Below are positions 8,931 through 17,219 of a stretch of DNA of 64,000 bases, in pieces; within the stretch, counting starts at the first letter, position 1; each line of letters begins with the position of its first letter. The notes beneath the pieces are model-generated. The model was given only the letters and a program-made list of their open reading frames with translations. It was not told the origin of the DNA and ran no database searches. Both the position numbers and the translations under genes were made by a program. This DNA is from Exobacillus caeni (GTDB lineage: Bacteria; Bacillota; Bacilli; Bacillales; Guptibacillaceae), in NCBI RefSeq assembly GCF_005747095.1, contig NZ_SWLG01000001.1, positions 558,001 to 622,000 on the forward strand. The letters are read 5' to 3'.

Positions 8931-10349
8931 TTGAAGAACCTTTATTTGAATTTTGCATTTCACGAGAAACGAGCTGCGATAGTGGAAGACGGAAAGCTCA
9001 TGGAACTTTTTATAGATAATCCTTTTGACAGCTCAGGGACAGGCAATATCTTTTTCGGAAAGGTTGTTAAAGTGTTGCCTGGCCTTGGTGCGGTATTTGT
9101 TGATATCGGGTTATCAAAAAACGGTTATCTCGAACAGGGGGACATGCTTTCTGGACGCCGGGAAAGATTGCAGAATAACGAACCATTGCCGGAAGTGCTG
9201 CGGGTAGGAGAAACAATGCTTGTCCAGATTACAAAAGAAGGAAGTTCGACAAAGGGCCCGAGGCTAACAGAGTTGATCACACTTCCAGGCAGGCACATTG
9301 TATATATGCCAGGGTCAGGGTATATGGCCGTTTCAAAAAAAATACAGCCCGAAGAAACTAGAGAAGCCTTGCGAATGTTCGGAGAATGCCTGCTTCAAGG
9401 GAGCGAGGGTTTGATTCTAAGAACCGAATGCCAGACCGCTGCTAAATCTGTTATAAAAGAAGAGCTTGAGGGTCTTCGTAAGAAATGGGAGGGAATTCAA
9501 AAGTCGTTAACAGATGTTCCTTCCCTTGTTTACACTGACGCCACTCTTCTTGAAGAACTGCTTAGAAATAGAGTTTTAAACGAAGTAGATCGTATTGAAA
9601 CAGATGAACTGGAATCTTTTAAAAACCTTGAACGCAATCCGGAATTTTCAGGAAAGGTATTTATGTACGATGGAAAAGAAAACATGTTTTCTAAATATGG
9701 GATTGAAAAGCAAATCAAAAAAGCATTGCAGCCTGTCGCCTGGTTAAAGAGCGGAGGTAACATTGTGGTTCAGGAAACAGAGGCGATGACCGTTATCGAT
9801 GTTAACACCGGAAAAAATTCCAGTCGAATCAACAGGGAAAAGGCAGTCTTAAAAACAAACGATGAAGCTGCAGCGGAAATCGCAAGGCAGCTAAAGCTGC
9901 GAAATATTTCCGGGATCGTCATGATAGATTTTCTGAAGATGGACCAGGAGGAAGAAAAGGAATCTCTCCTATCTTCATTTACTAAAGCACTTGAAAAAGA
10001 CCGGACAAGAACAAGCATCCTGGGGTTTACAAGTCTTGGATTGCTTGAGATGACAAGAAAAAAGACCAGTCTGCCTTTAAAAGACAGACTAGCTGAAAAC
10101 TGTCCTGCATGCGGCGGAACGGGATTCGTCACATCCACCGAAACACTTGCTTACCGCATGGAACGGAAGCTATGGGAACACAGAAACGAAAACAAAAAGC
10201 TCAACATAAAAGTTTCCCCATCACTTTTCCATTATTTACACAAAACAAACCGCATTCAGGAACTTGAAGTAATGCTTAACATCAAGCTAGAATTAACCGT
10301 AGATGAGGGATTACTAAAAGAAGGATTTCGTATAGAAGATTTTAAATGA
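8931..10349 (+). CDS. rng: Ribonuclease G/E family endoribonuclease
   Basis: The 472-residue product has an S1 RNA-binding segment near its N-terminus (GNIFFGKVVKVLPGLGAVFVD). The catalytic DNase-I-like domain shows the two metal-binding aspartates in MTVIDVNTGK and GIVMIDFLKMD. The zinc-link cysteines follow in CPACGGTG near residue 390. This is the RNase G length, without the long RNase E scaffold. The frame extends upstream into spoIVFB, but TTG 8931, nine bases after GAGAGGG, gives the normal N-terminus MKNLYLNF. B. subtilis lacks RNase E/G; some other Bacillaceae carry it here, between spoIVFB and rplU. Confidence 0.93.
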   Translation: MKNLYLNFAFHEKRAAIVEDGKLMELFIDNPFDSSGTGNIFFGKVVKVLPGLGAVFVDIGLSKNGYLEQGDMLSGRRERLQNNEPLPEVLRVGETMLVQITKEGSSTKGPRLTELITLPGRHIVYMPGSGYMAVSKKIQPEETREALRMFGECLLQGSEGLILRTECQTAAKSVIKEELEGLRKKWEGIQKSLTDVPSLVYTDATLLEELLRNRVLNEVDRIETDELESFKNLERNPEFSGKVFMYDGKENMFSKYGIEKQIKKALQPVAWLKSGGNIVVQETEAMTVIDVNTGKNSSRINREKAVLKTNDEAAAEIARQLKLRNISGIVMIDFLKMDQEEEKESLLSSFTKALEKDRTRTSILGFTSLGLLEMTRKKTSLPLKDRLAENCPACGGTGFVTSTETLAYRMERKLWEHRNENKKLNIKVSPSLFHYLHKTNRIQELEVMLNIKLELTVDEGLLKEGFRIEDFK

Positions 10350-10366
10350 AAGCTTGAAGCGAACAT

Positions 10367-10442
10367 GGTCTTTTGGGATTCGGGAATCATCTTGCTCGGA
10401 TGTAAGAAGCTGGAAACCCAAAAGGCCTGCGGGGAGAGCAAA
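10367..10442 (+). repeat. CTCTCCC-type element, copy B (half element)
   Basis: This copy keeps the larger hairpin (arms 10367-10377 and 10417-10427, eleven pairs) with the loop core TGCTCGGATGTAAGAA, and the right end GGGAGAGCAAA (10432-10442). The left end and the small hairpin seen in copy A are missing. It sits 18 bases after rng and immediately upstream of the rplU promoter. Its right flank (AAACGCCATA... then ATGACAATC) resembles the right flank of copy A. Confidence 0.75.
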
Positions 10443-10485
10443 AACGCCATAGTAAAATTTACTGAATGACAATCTACGAGTATTA

Positions 10486-10515
10486 TTGACAACAATAAAT
10501 ACCCTGTAGTATTAT
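10486..10515 (+). promoter_or_regulatory. Sigma-A promoter of the rplU operon
   Basis: TTGACA at 10486-10491 and TATTAT at 10510-10515 are separated by 18 bases. Transcription would begin near 10522 and include the structured L21 leader. Confidence 0.75.
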
Positions 10516-10521
10516 TATATA

Positions 10522-10623
10522 GTTAGTTCATTTGGAGCACCCAAAGAGCTACAACCGCTCAGATCAGGTATTCAAGCATAGCACCTGTGATGGCGAGTCT
10601 GAGTATATAGAGGAGGTGCACGG
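10522..10623 (+). ncRNA. Ribosomal protein L21 leader RNA
   Basis: The roughly 100-base leader between promoter and rplU folds into a central stem: CTCAGA pairs with TCTGAG around an inner CAGGT/ACCTG helix. GCACC (10537-10541) is complementary to GGTGC (10615-10619) overlapping the rplU Shine-Dalgarno. Bacillales rplU genes carry a conserved L21 leader thought to mediate autoregulation by L21. Identity with that family is inferred from position and fold and needs a covariance-model search. Confidence 0.65.
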
Positions 10624-10624
10624 T

Positions 10625-10933
10625 ATGTATGCAATCATTGAAACTGGTGGTAAACAAATCAAAGTTACTGAAGGCCAGGAAGTTTACGTTGAACTTCTTA
10701 ACACAGAAGCAGGCGAAACAGTAACATTTGACAAAGTCCTTTTCGTCGGTGGTGACAACATCAAAGTTGGAAGCCCTGTAGTAGAAGGTGCCACTGTAAC
10801 TGGAAAAGTTGAAAAGAATGGCCGCGGTAAGAAAATCATCGTTTATAAATACAAAGCGAAGAAAAACTACCGTCGTAAGCAAGGTCATCGTCAACCTTAC
10901 ACAAAAGTTGTAATTGACAAAATCAACGCGTAA
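10625..10933 (+). CDS. rplU: 50S ribosomal protein L21
   Basis: The 102-residue product begins [18 protein letters not shown] and ends with the basic [16 protein letters not shown] signature, matching L21 in length and sequence. It binds 23S rRNA in the large subunit. The frame is open further upstream to 10532, but ATG 10625 is preceded by AGGAGG and matches the family N-terminus. It heads the rplU-prp-rpmA operon. Confidence 0.98.
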   Translation: MYAIIETGGKQIKVTEGQEVYVELLNTEAGETVTFDKVLFVGGDNIKVGSPVVEGATVTGKVEKNGRGKKIIVYKYKAKKNYRRKQGHRQPYTKVVIDKINA

Positions 10934-10944
10934 GGAGAACACGT

Positions 10945-11277
10945 ATGATACAGTTTAAGGTTCAACGCGGCGAGGAGCAGCAAGTCGAGGCTTTCTCGCT
11001 ATCCGGACATGCTGATGCAGGCCCCCATGGACATGATATTGTCTGTGCCGGTGTTTCTGCTGTCTCATTTGGTGCGGTTAATGCGATTGAGTCCCTGTGC
11101 GGTGTTCAACTTGAGGTTGAGATGGAACAGGATGGCGGCTTTCTCCGCTGTGGGGTTCCGGGCGGTTTAGATCCGGAAACAGAAGAGAAAGTACAGCTAT
11201 TGCTTGAGGGCATGCTTGTTTCGATCCAATCGATCGCGGAAGAATACGGGAAGTATATAAAAATTTCATACTCTTAG
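10945..11277 (+). CDS. prp: Ribosomal-processing cysteine protease Prp
   Basis: The 110-residue product carries the Prp catalytic pair in GHADAGPHGHDIVCAGVSAVS: a histidine near residue 21 and a cysteine near residue 33 (full motif at about residues 20-40). Prp removes the N-terminal extension of ribosomal protein L27 in Firmicutes. The substrate is encoded immediately downstream and does carry the extension. The ATG is preceded by AAGGAG and lies 11 bases after rplU. Confidence 0.95.
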   Translation: MIQFKVQRGEEQQVEAFSLSGHADAGPHGHDIVCAGVSAVSFGAVNAIESLCGVQLEVEMEQDGGFLRCGVPGGLDPETEEKVQLLLEGMLVSIQSIAEEYGKYIKISYS

Positions 11278-11580
<303 letters not shown>

Positions 11581-11587
11581 GTAAACT

Positions 11588-11618
11588 AAACTCTAGCCGG
11601 CAGGCTAGAGTTTTTTTC
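11588..11618 (+). terminator. Rho-independent terminator after rpmA
   Basis: CTCTAGCC and GGCTAGAG form a perfect eight-pair stem around a four-base loop, followed by seven T residues. Confidence 0.92.
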
Positions 11619-11690
11619 TTCCCAAAGTAATCATCTGCTGGTGTCTGCGATTTTATAAACAGGGCGATGTTTCGTTTTATGGTGCTTGTT

Positions 11691-11699
11691 TGATATAAT
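11691..11699 (+). promoter_or_regulatory. Candidate extended -10 promoter of spo0B
   Basis: TGATATAAT combines a perfect -10 box (11694-11699) with an upstream TG, the extended -10 arrangement. There is no good -35. It lies 31 bases before the spo0B start. Confidence 0.5.
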
Positions 11700-11729
11700 A
11701 GAGGAAATTGTTGGTACAGGAGTGCGTAT

Positions 11730-12269
11730 ATGACAAAAAAATGGGATGCACTTGATATCTTGCGCCATGCACGGCACGATTGGTTAAATCGGCTGCAGCT
11801 AATACAGGGAAACCTGGCGCTGGATCATGTAGATCGTGCAAAAGAGATTATTGATGAAATTGTTATCCAATCAAAGCAAGAAGCGAAGCTATCGAATCTG
11901 AATGCGCCAGAGCTCGGGGAATTTTTGCTAACGTTCAACTGGTGCCGCCATCCCTTTCAACTTGATTTTGAAATTATCGGGGACCAGGCAGATTTATCTA
12001 ATGAACAGCAGGAATTGCTGCTTGTTTTAGAAACCTTTGTACAGGGCATCGAAGACCAGTTCGAAAAGTATGAAGAACAGCATCTGCTGATTACGATTCA
12101 ACTTTTAAATAACGAAAAGCGTTTAATTTTAGATTATGATGGAAAATTAAAAAACAGGGAAGGCATTTCTCAAATGATACGTGAGCTTGACCTAATACAT
12201 ATTTCGTTTGATGAAAATGAAACAGTGGCAGAAGAAGAAGAGCTTGTCTTATCGTTTTCCATAAAATGA
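11730..12269 (+). CDS. spo0B: Sporulation initiation phosphotransferase Spo0B
   Basis: The 179-residue product has the Spo0B histidine-box helix HARHDWLNRLQLIQGNL near residues 11-27; the histidine before DWLNRLQ is the phosphorylated residue. The C-terminal half resembles a degenerate histidine-kinase ATPase fold. Spo0B passes phosphate from Spo0F to Spo0A in the sporulation phosphorelay. It precedes obg by 11 bases, the conserved spo0B-obg pair that ties growth state to sporulation. Confidence 0.95.
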   Translation: MTKKWDALDILRHARHDWLNRLQLIQGNLALDHVDRAKEIIDEIVIQSKQEAKLSNLNAPELGEFLLTFNWCRHPFQLDFEIIGDQADLSNEQQELLLVLETFVQGIEDQFEKYEEQHLLITIQLLNNEKRLILDYDGKLKNREGISQMIRELDLIHISFDENETVAEEEELVLSFSIK

Positions 12270-12280
12270 GGTGAAACAAC

Positions 12281-13564
12281 ATGTTTGTAGATCAGGTCAA
12301 AATTTATATTAAAGCTGGAGATGGCGGAAACGGCATGGTGGCGTTCCGTCGAGAAAAGTATGTTCCGAAAGGCGGACCGGCCGGAGGCGACGGCGGAAAC
12401 GGCGCTGACGTGGTTTTTGAAGTGGAAGAGGGTCTGAGGACTCTAATGGATTTCAGGTATAACCGCCATTTTAAAGCACCGATGGGCGAACACGGCCGAT
12501 CAAAAAATCAGCATGGTAAAAACGCAGACGATATGGTTGTAAAGGTTCCGCCGGGTACGATTGTGACGGATGTGGAGACTGGAGATATAATCGCTGATTT
12601 GACTGTACACGGACAGCGTGCAGTGATTGCGAAAGGGGGCAGGGGCGGAAGAGGGAATTCTCGTTTTGCCACTCCTGCTAACCCTGCGCCGCAGCTTTCT
12701 GAAAACGGCGAGCCAGGCCAGGAAAGAGAAGTGCAATTGGAGTTGAAGCTTCTTGCTGATGTAGGGCTTGTAGGTTTTCCGAGTGTAGGGAAGTCGACGC
12801 TGTTATCCGTTGTATCGGCAGCAAAGCCTAAAATTGCAGAGTACCATTTCACAACGATAGCTCCGAACCTTGGTGTTGTGGAAACAGGTGATGGCAGAAG
12901 CTTTGTCATGGCGGACCTTCCAGGATTAATCGAAGGCGCCCATGAAGGTGTAGGGCTTGGCCATCAATTTCTGCGACATATCGAGAGAACACGTGTTATT
13001 GTACACGTGGTCGATATGTCCGGTATGGAAGGAAGAGACCCATACGAGGATTATTTGAAAATTAACGAAGAACTTAAGCAGTATAATTTAAGGCTCACCG
13101 AACGGCCGCAGGTTATCGCAGCGAATAAAATGGATATTCCGCAGGCGGAACAAAACTTGAAAGAATTCAAGGAAAAGCTTGAAGAGGACTATCCGGTGTT
13201 TCCTATTTCTGCAGCTACGAGAGCAGGTATGCAAGAAATGCTTTTTGCGGTTGCAGACTTAATCGAGAAGACGCCAGAGTTTCCGCTTGAAGATGAAGAG
13301 CAGAAGGAGACCCGTGTCACCTATCGCCTGGAGTCGGATAAACCCCAATTTGATATTACAAGAGAACCAGACGGTACCTTTGTCGTGAGCGGCGCTAATC
13401 TCGAAAGATTGTTTAAGATGACGGACTTTTCTCGTGAGGATAATGTTCGCCGCTTCTCAAGGCAGCTTCGAGGCATGGGAATTGACGAAGCACTGAGAGA
13501 GCGCGGAGCAGAAGATGGGGATACAGTGAGAATTATGGACTTTGAATTTGAATTTATTGATTAA
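12281..13564 (+). CDS. obg: Obg family GTPase
   Basis: The 427-residue product shows the glycine-rich OBG fold (residues 1-158, many GGxGG turns), then the G domain with G1 GFPSVGKST near residue 165 and G3 DLPGLIEGA near residue 211. The G4 motif NKMD is near residue 282, and a C-terminal OCT domain ends in FEFEFID. Obg binds the 50S subunit and is needed for growth, stress response and sporulation in B. subtilis. ATG 12281 has GAGGTG eight bases upstream. Confidence 0.98.
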   Translation: MFVDQVKIYIKAGDGGNGMVAFRREKYVPKGGPAGGDGGNGADVVFEVEEGLRTLMDFRYNRHFKAPMGEHGRSKNQHGKNADDMVVKVPPGTIVTDVETGDIIADLTVHGQRAVIAKGGRGGRGNSRFATPANPAPQLSENGEPGQEREVQLELKLLADVGLVGFPSVGKSTLLSVVSAAKPKIAEYHFTTIAPNLGVVETGDGRSFVMADLPGLIEGAHEGVGLGHQFLRHIERTRVIVHVVDMSGMEGRDPYEDYLKINEELKQYNLRLTERPQVIAANKMDIPQAEQNLKEFKEKLEEDYPVFPISAATRAGMQEMLFAVADLIEKTPEFPLEDEEQKETRVTYRLESDKPQFDITREPDGTFVVSGANLERLFKMTDFSREDNVRRFSRQLRGMGIDEALRERGAEDGDTVRIMDFEFEFID

Positions 13565-13575
13565 GTTAGAAATTA

Positions 13576-13603
13576 AGGGCTGCCCTGGGCAGTCCTCTTT
13601 TTA
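13576..13603 (+). terminator. Terminator after obg
   Basis: GGCTGCCC pairs with GGGCAGTCC around a tiny loop and is followed by a T-rich run. It ends the spo0B-obg unit. Confidence 0.7.
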
Positions 13604-13703
13604 TAGAATTTATCAAATTAAAATGCTTTTACTGCCATGATTATTGTCAAATGGAAATATTGCAATTATACTAAACAATAACTCTGAAGTTGGAGGAACG
13701 TAA

Positions 13704-14153
13704 ATGAAGAAGAAAGAAAAGAAGTATTACCTTGTTAGGGAGGATGTATTATCTGAGTCGATGCAAAAGACGCTGCAAGCAAAAGAATTGCTCGAAAGCG
13801 GGAAGGCTGAGTCTGTGTTCGATGCCGTGAAGCAGGTGGACTTGAGCAGAAGTGCTTTTTACAAATATCGAGATGGCATCCTTCCGTTCCATACCATGAT
13901 CATCGAACAAATCATCACCCTGTATATTAAGCTTGAAGACAGGTCCGGGGTACTGTCGGAAGTCCTGAAAACAGTGGCAGAAATCGGATGTAATGTACTT
14001 ACGATAAACCAGACGATTCCGCTTCAGGGAAAGGCGACAGTCATTCTTACCGTCGAAACTGGCGAGCTGCAGGTTGAAGTCAATTCACTGCTGGAGAAAA
14101 TCAGGAAAGTTAATTCTGTCCATCAGGTTGAAATAATAGGATCGGGTGCCTGA
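13704..14153 (+). CDS. pheB: ACT domain protein PheB
   Basis: The 149-residue product has an N-terminal helical region that resembles a small helix-turn-helix ([22 protein letters not shown]) and a C-terminal ACT domain (about residues 75-147, [21 protein letters not shown]). It matches PheB, encoded next to pheA in Bacilli. The exact role is unknown. ACT domains bind amino acids, so a regulatory role in aromatic amino acid supply is an inference. Confidence 0.92.
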   Translation: MKKKEKKYYLVREDVLSESMQKTLQAKELLESGKAESVFDAVKQVDLSRSAFYKYRDGILPFHTMIIEQIITLYIKLEDRSGVLSEVLKTVAEIGCNVLTINQTIPLQGKATVILTVETGELQVEVNSLLEKIRKVNSVHQVEIIGSGA

Positions 14154-14242
14154 TTCAGGGATTTGAAAAAGTTGTATGCAATTTTTTATTTTTATAAAAC
14201 AATAGATAAAAAGAAGAGATTTTCTGGGAGAGGAGTTTACCA

Positions 14243-15109
14243 TTGCCTGAAGAGATTGGTTACTTAGGACCGGAGGGAACATTCACGGAAATGGCCGTGA
14301 TGGAATTGTTTCCAGGATCACAATTAAAACAATTTGCAACGATTTTTGATTGTCTTGAAGCAGTAGATGATAAAACGGTGGATTATGGAGTTGTTCCTCT
14401 TGAGAATACGATTGAGGGCTCAGTCAATATGACGCTCGATTATCTTTGCCATCAATCTTCTATTTCTATCGTAGGGGAGTTAACATTGCCGATCCGCCAG
14501 CATCTGTTAATACACCCCAACTATAAAGATCGATGGCATGAAATAGAAGAGGTTCATTCGCACCCCCATGCGATCGCGCAGGCACATGAATTTTTAAGAA
14601 GGAATCTGCCAGGAGCGAAGCTTGTACATACCACTTCCACGGGAAAGGCAGCAAAGCTGGTTAAAGAAACGGATGAACGAGTGATCGGCGCGATTGGCAA
14701 CGAGTTAGCTGCAACTCATTATGGGCTGGCTATAGCAAGCAGTGATATTCATGACTACGAAAATAACCATACGAGGTTTGTTGTACTAACAAAGGAGGGG
14801 AAAACGCTTTCTAAGAAGGACGCGCTTGTTGGCCATAAAGTGACTTTGCAGATTACGCTGCCTTCTGATTATCCTGGTGCCCTTTATCAGGTTCTTGCTG
14901 CATTTGCCTGGAGAAAATTAAACTTATCTAAAATCGAATCCCGTCCAATGAAAACTGGACTTGGCAACTACTTTTTTATTATCGACATTTTGAGTGAACC
15001 TGACAATGTGCTGCTGCAAGGAGTAAAGAATGAATTAGAGGCGCTTGGAACAGCGGTAAAAGTGCTGGGGGAATACCCGTGCTATAGTGTAGAACATAAA
15101 GTGGAATAA
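14243..15109 (+). CDS. pheA: Prephenate dehydratase
   Basis: The 288-residue product starts near IGYLGPEGTFTEMAV and has the catalytic TRF motif in NNHTRFVVL near residue 174. A C-terminal ACT domain (about 198-280) contains the LSKIESRPMK phenylalanine-binding motif. It converts prephenate to phenylpyruvate in phenylalanine synthesis and is expected to be inhibited by phenylalanine. The start is TTG 14243 after GAGAGGAG. No chorismate mutase domain is fused. Confidence 0.97.
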   Translation: MPEEIGYLGPEGTFTEMAVMELFPGSQLKQFATIFDCLEAVDDKTVDYGVVPLENTIEGSVNMTLDYLCHQSSISIVGELTLPIRQHLLIHPNYKDRWHEIEEVHSHPHAIAQAHEFLRRNLPGAKLVHTTSTGKAAKLVKETDERVIGAIGNELAATHYGLAIASSDIHDYENNHTRFVVLTKEGKTLSKKDALVGHKVTLQITLPSDYPGALYQVLAAFAWRKLNLSKIESRPMKTGLGNYFFIIDILSEPDNVLLQGVKNELEALGTAVKVLGEYPCYSVEHKVE

Positions 15110-15133
15110 AATGCAATGCGATCGATAAAAAAA

Positions 15134-15204
15134 GAACCGCAAATAAACGCCCGATTTCTATCCTGGTTGCCAGTAGAAACCGGGCGTTATAAAGTGGTTC
15201 GAAT
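15134..15204. terminator. Bidirectional terminator between pheA and niaR
   Basis: A long hairpin pairs AACGCCCG-TTTCTA with TAGAAA-CGGGCGTT, and outer GAACC/GGTTC arms extend it. It lies between converging pheA and niaR and can serve both strands. Confidence 0.75.
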
Positions 15205-15220
15205 GCTTAATGTTTTCCTC

Positions 15221-15766
15221 TTAGTCATTTTGCCGAAGAAGAAAACCGGCCTCTTTCAGAGAATGGCATACCTCATCTAGCTGTTTTGGTTCATCTGCTT
15301 CTATCGTATGCAGATGAACTCCGTCGGTAAGCTCAGACAGAAGGCTCGCACTTGTCCGTTCCAAATTTTCAAGGAAGCGGTCCACGTCTCGCCTGTTGCT
15401 CAGCATAAGGGAAGCCGTCAAATCGCCGTAAATAGGATGTTCAACTATTACATTTTTAACAGTTGCACCGTTATCTACAATGGTGTATAACTCTTTTTTT
15501 GTCTCTGCCGGGTCGTGCTGACAGGCAATCACACGCTTATGCTTTTGTTTTTGATTCGGTTTGTTAACGATCAAGTATCCCTGGGCAGTTGCAATAATAG
15601 GTTCATTTCTCGCTTTCAAAAGAGAGATGTCCTGAACGATCACCTGCCTGCTGACATTGGTTCTTTTCGCTAGCGAAGTTCCAGTGAGGGGGACGTCGCT
15701 TTCTTGCAGCCATTTAAGAATAAGCGATCGTCTTTCTTCCCCAAGAATTTTTTTATCACTTATCAC
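15221..15766 (-). CDS. niaR: NiaR family transcriptional repressor of NAD synthesis
   Basis: The 181-residue product (YrxA in B. subtilis) has an N-terminal winged-helix domain (GTSLAKRTNVSRQVIVQDISLL near residues 32-53) and a C-terminal 3H domain with conserved histidines. NiaR binds niacin and represses NAD biosynthesis and niacin uptake genes. Start GTG 15766 is chosen because AAAGGAGG is seven bases upstream. It is encoded downstream of a cysteine desulfurase gene in the same direction, opposite nadBCA. Local operator candidates lie in the shared nad promoter region. Confidence 0.92.
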   Translation of the reverse strand: MISDKKILGEERRSLILKWLQESDVPLTGTSLAKRTNVSRQVIVQDISLLKARNEPIIATAQGYLIVNKPNQKQKHKRVIACQHDPAETKKELYTIVDNGATVKNVIVEHPIYGDLTASLMLSNRRDVDRFLENLERTSASLLSELTDGVHLHTIEADEPKQLDEVCHSLKEAGFLLRQND

Positions 15767-15838
15767 GAAATTGCCTCCTTTCCCTCTTTTGCTTTTTATA
15801 AAAGTTATCATAAATCCAGCGAAAGGACAAAGCCTTTA

Positions 15839-16975
15839 TTATACTTTTGCTTTTTCAAAGTTCTGCATTAATTGGGTGAAGAACCGATTGGTCTTTTCCA
15901 CATCTTCTTCGGTTGTAAATTTCCCGAATGTAATGCGGACAAGCTCTCTTGCTTCATCCTGGTCTCGTCCTATAGCAAGCAGGGTTTTGGAAGGGGACTG
16001 TTGACCTATGGAGCATGCGGAGCCTGTAGAAACGGCAAATCCGTGCCGATTGCATTCAAGCATAATGTATTGTCCTTCAATTCCTTTTACACGGAGCCCG
16101 ATAATATGAGGCAAAGCCCGTTCCTGGTGACCTTCTATAACTATTCTGTCATGCTTGCAAACCTCAGAAGCGAACTTTTTACGGAGTTCTGCATAACGGT
16201 TTCTTTCCTTACACATGTTAGCTACTGCATCCTCGGCTGCAGTTACAAAGGCTGCGATACCCGGGACATTGACCGTTCCTGGTCGAAAGCCGTTTTCATG
16301 GGTGGTGCCGGGTATCACTTGCCCCCAGGAGACATGTGGAGCGATATAGCAAACTCCGACCCCCTTTGGTCCATAGATCTTATGGCCGGAAACACTGATG
16401 CTTGATAGGTTATTCTCCCTTACATCGAGCGGCAGTTTTCCAAAAGTCTGCACACAGTCACTGTGAAATAAAATATTGTGTTCAGCAAGTAGCTGCCCGA
16501 TTTCTTTTAACTTCTGTACGGCACCGATTTCACTGTTAGCATGGGCGATAGAAACAAGAGCTGTTTCAGGTGTAAGGGAACCTTTCAAAGTTTTCATTTC
16601 TACTTCTCCATACTCGTTCACAGGTAAATAGGTTACCCTGTATCCTTCTTCTTCCAGTGTTTTAAATGTATTCAGCACGGATGAATGTTCTGTTGATGTT
16701 GTAATTAAATGATTTCCTTTCTTGCTCGCTTTAACAAGCGAACGAATGGCAAGGTCGTTTGCTTCAGAGCCACCTCCTGTAAAGTAGACTCCCTCTTCGC
16801 TTCCGTTAAAAAGCTCGGCGGTTTTTCTCCTCGAAGCTTCCAATAGCTGGCTAGCAGTTGTACCGATATCGTGCGAGCTTCTCGGGTTTCCAAAATAGTG
16901 ACGTGCGGCCTCTGTATAAACTTCTAAGGCTTTATCTGACATTGGAGTGGTAGAAGCGTAATCCAAATAGATCAT
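15839..16975 (-). CDS. nifS: Cysteine desulfurase of the NAD operon (NifS/NadS type)
   Basis: The 378-residue PLP enzyme shows the lysine motif SVSGHKIYGPKGVG near residue 200 and the active cysteine in STGSACSIGQ near residue 324. In B. subtilis the NifS encoded here supplies sulfur for the iron-sulfur cluster of NadA. The position, divergent from nadBCA and followed by niaR, supports that role. ATG 16975 gives the family N-terminus MIYLDYA; GTG 16984 is an alternative. A second, YrvO-type desulfurase is encoded at 56.4 kb. Confidence 0.93.
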   Translation of the reverse strand: MIYLDYASTTPMSDKALEVYTEAARHYFGNPRSSHDIGTTASQLLEASRRKTAELFNGSEEGVYFTGGGSEANDLAIRSLVKASKKGNHLITTSTEHSSVLNTFKTLEEEGYRVTYLPVNEYGEVEMKTLKGSLTPETALVSIAHANSEIGAVQKLKEIGQLLAEHNILFHSDCVQTFGKLPLDVRENNLSSISVSGHKIYGPKGVGVCYIAPHVSWGQVIPGTTHENGFRPGTVNVPGIAAFVTAAEDAVANMCKERNRYAELRKKFASEVCKHDRIVIEGHQERALPHIIGLRVKGIEGQYIMLECNRHGFAVSTGSACSIGQQSPSKTLLAIGRDQDEARELVRITFGKFTTEEDVEKTNRFFTQLMQNFEKAKV

Positions 16976-17044
16976 GTTTTTCACTACTTTCTATGTTTTA
17001 ATAAAAAATTCTATTCAAGCAAAACAAATTAAAAAAGAAAACTC

Positions 17045-17123
17045 TTGTCATAAGTTTAAATATATGTAAATATATGTGTCAAGACAACTGTAAAATAAAT
17101 TAACTGTGACTGTAAGGTGCGTT
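17045..17123. promoter_or_regulatory. Divergent nad promoter region with candidate NiaR operator
   Basis: The spacer between the desulfurase gene and nadB is very AT-rich. It contains TGTCAAGACA at 17077-17086, whose TGTC/GACA arms form an inverted repeat, and further TGTC- or TGACTGT-like half sites nearby. Such sites would be the natural target of the neighbouring NiaR. The exact operator consensus was not checked. Confidence 0.45.
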
Positions 17124-17219
17124 ATATGGATTTTCATTTAAATCATCCACTTTATTATATGCATTTGCAAAAAATTGAAATTAATAAATAACATTTCTAA
17201 CGTTAAGGGAGGCCAGATA

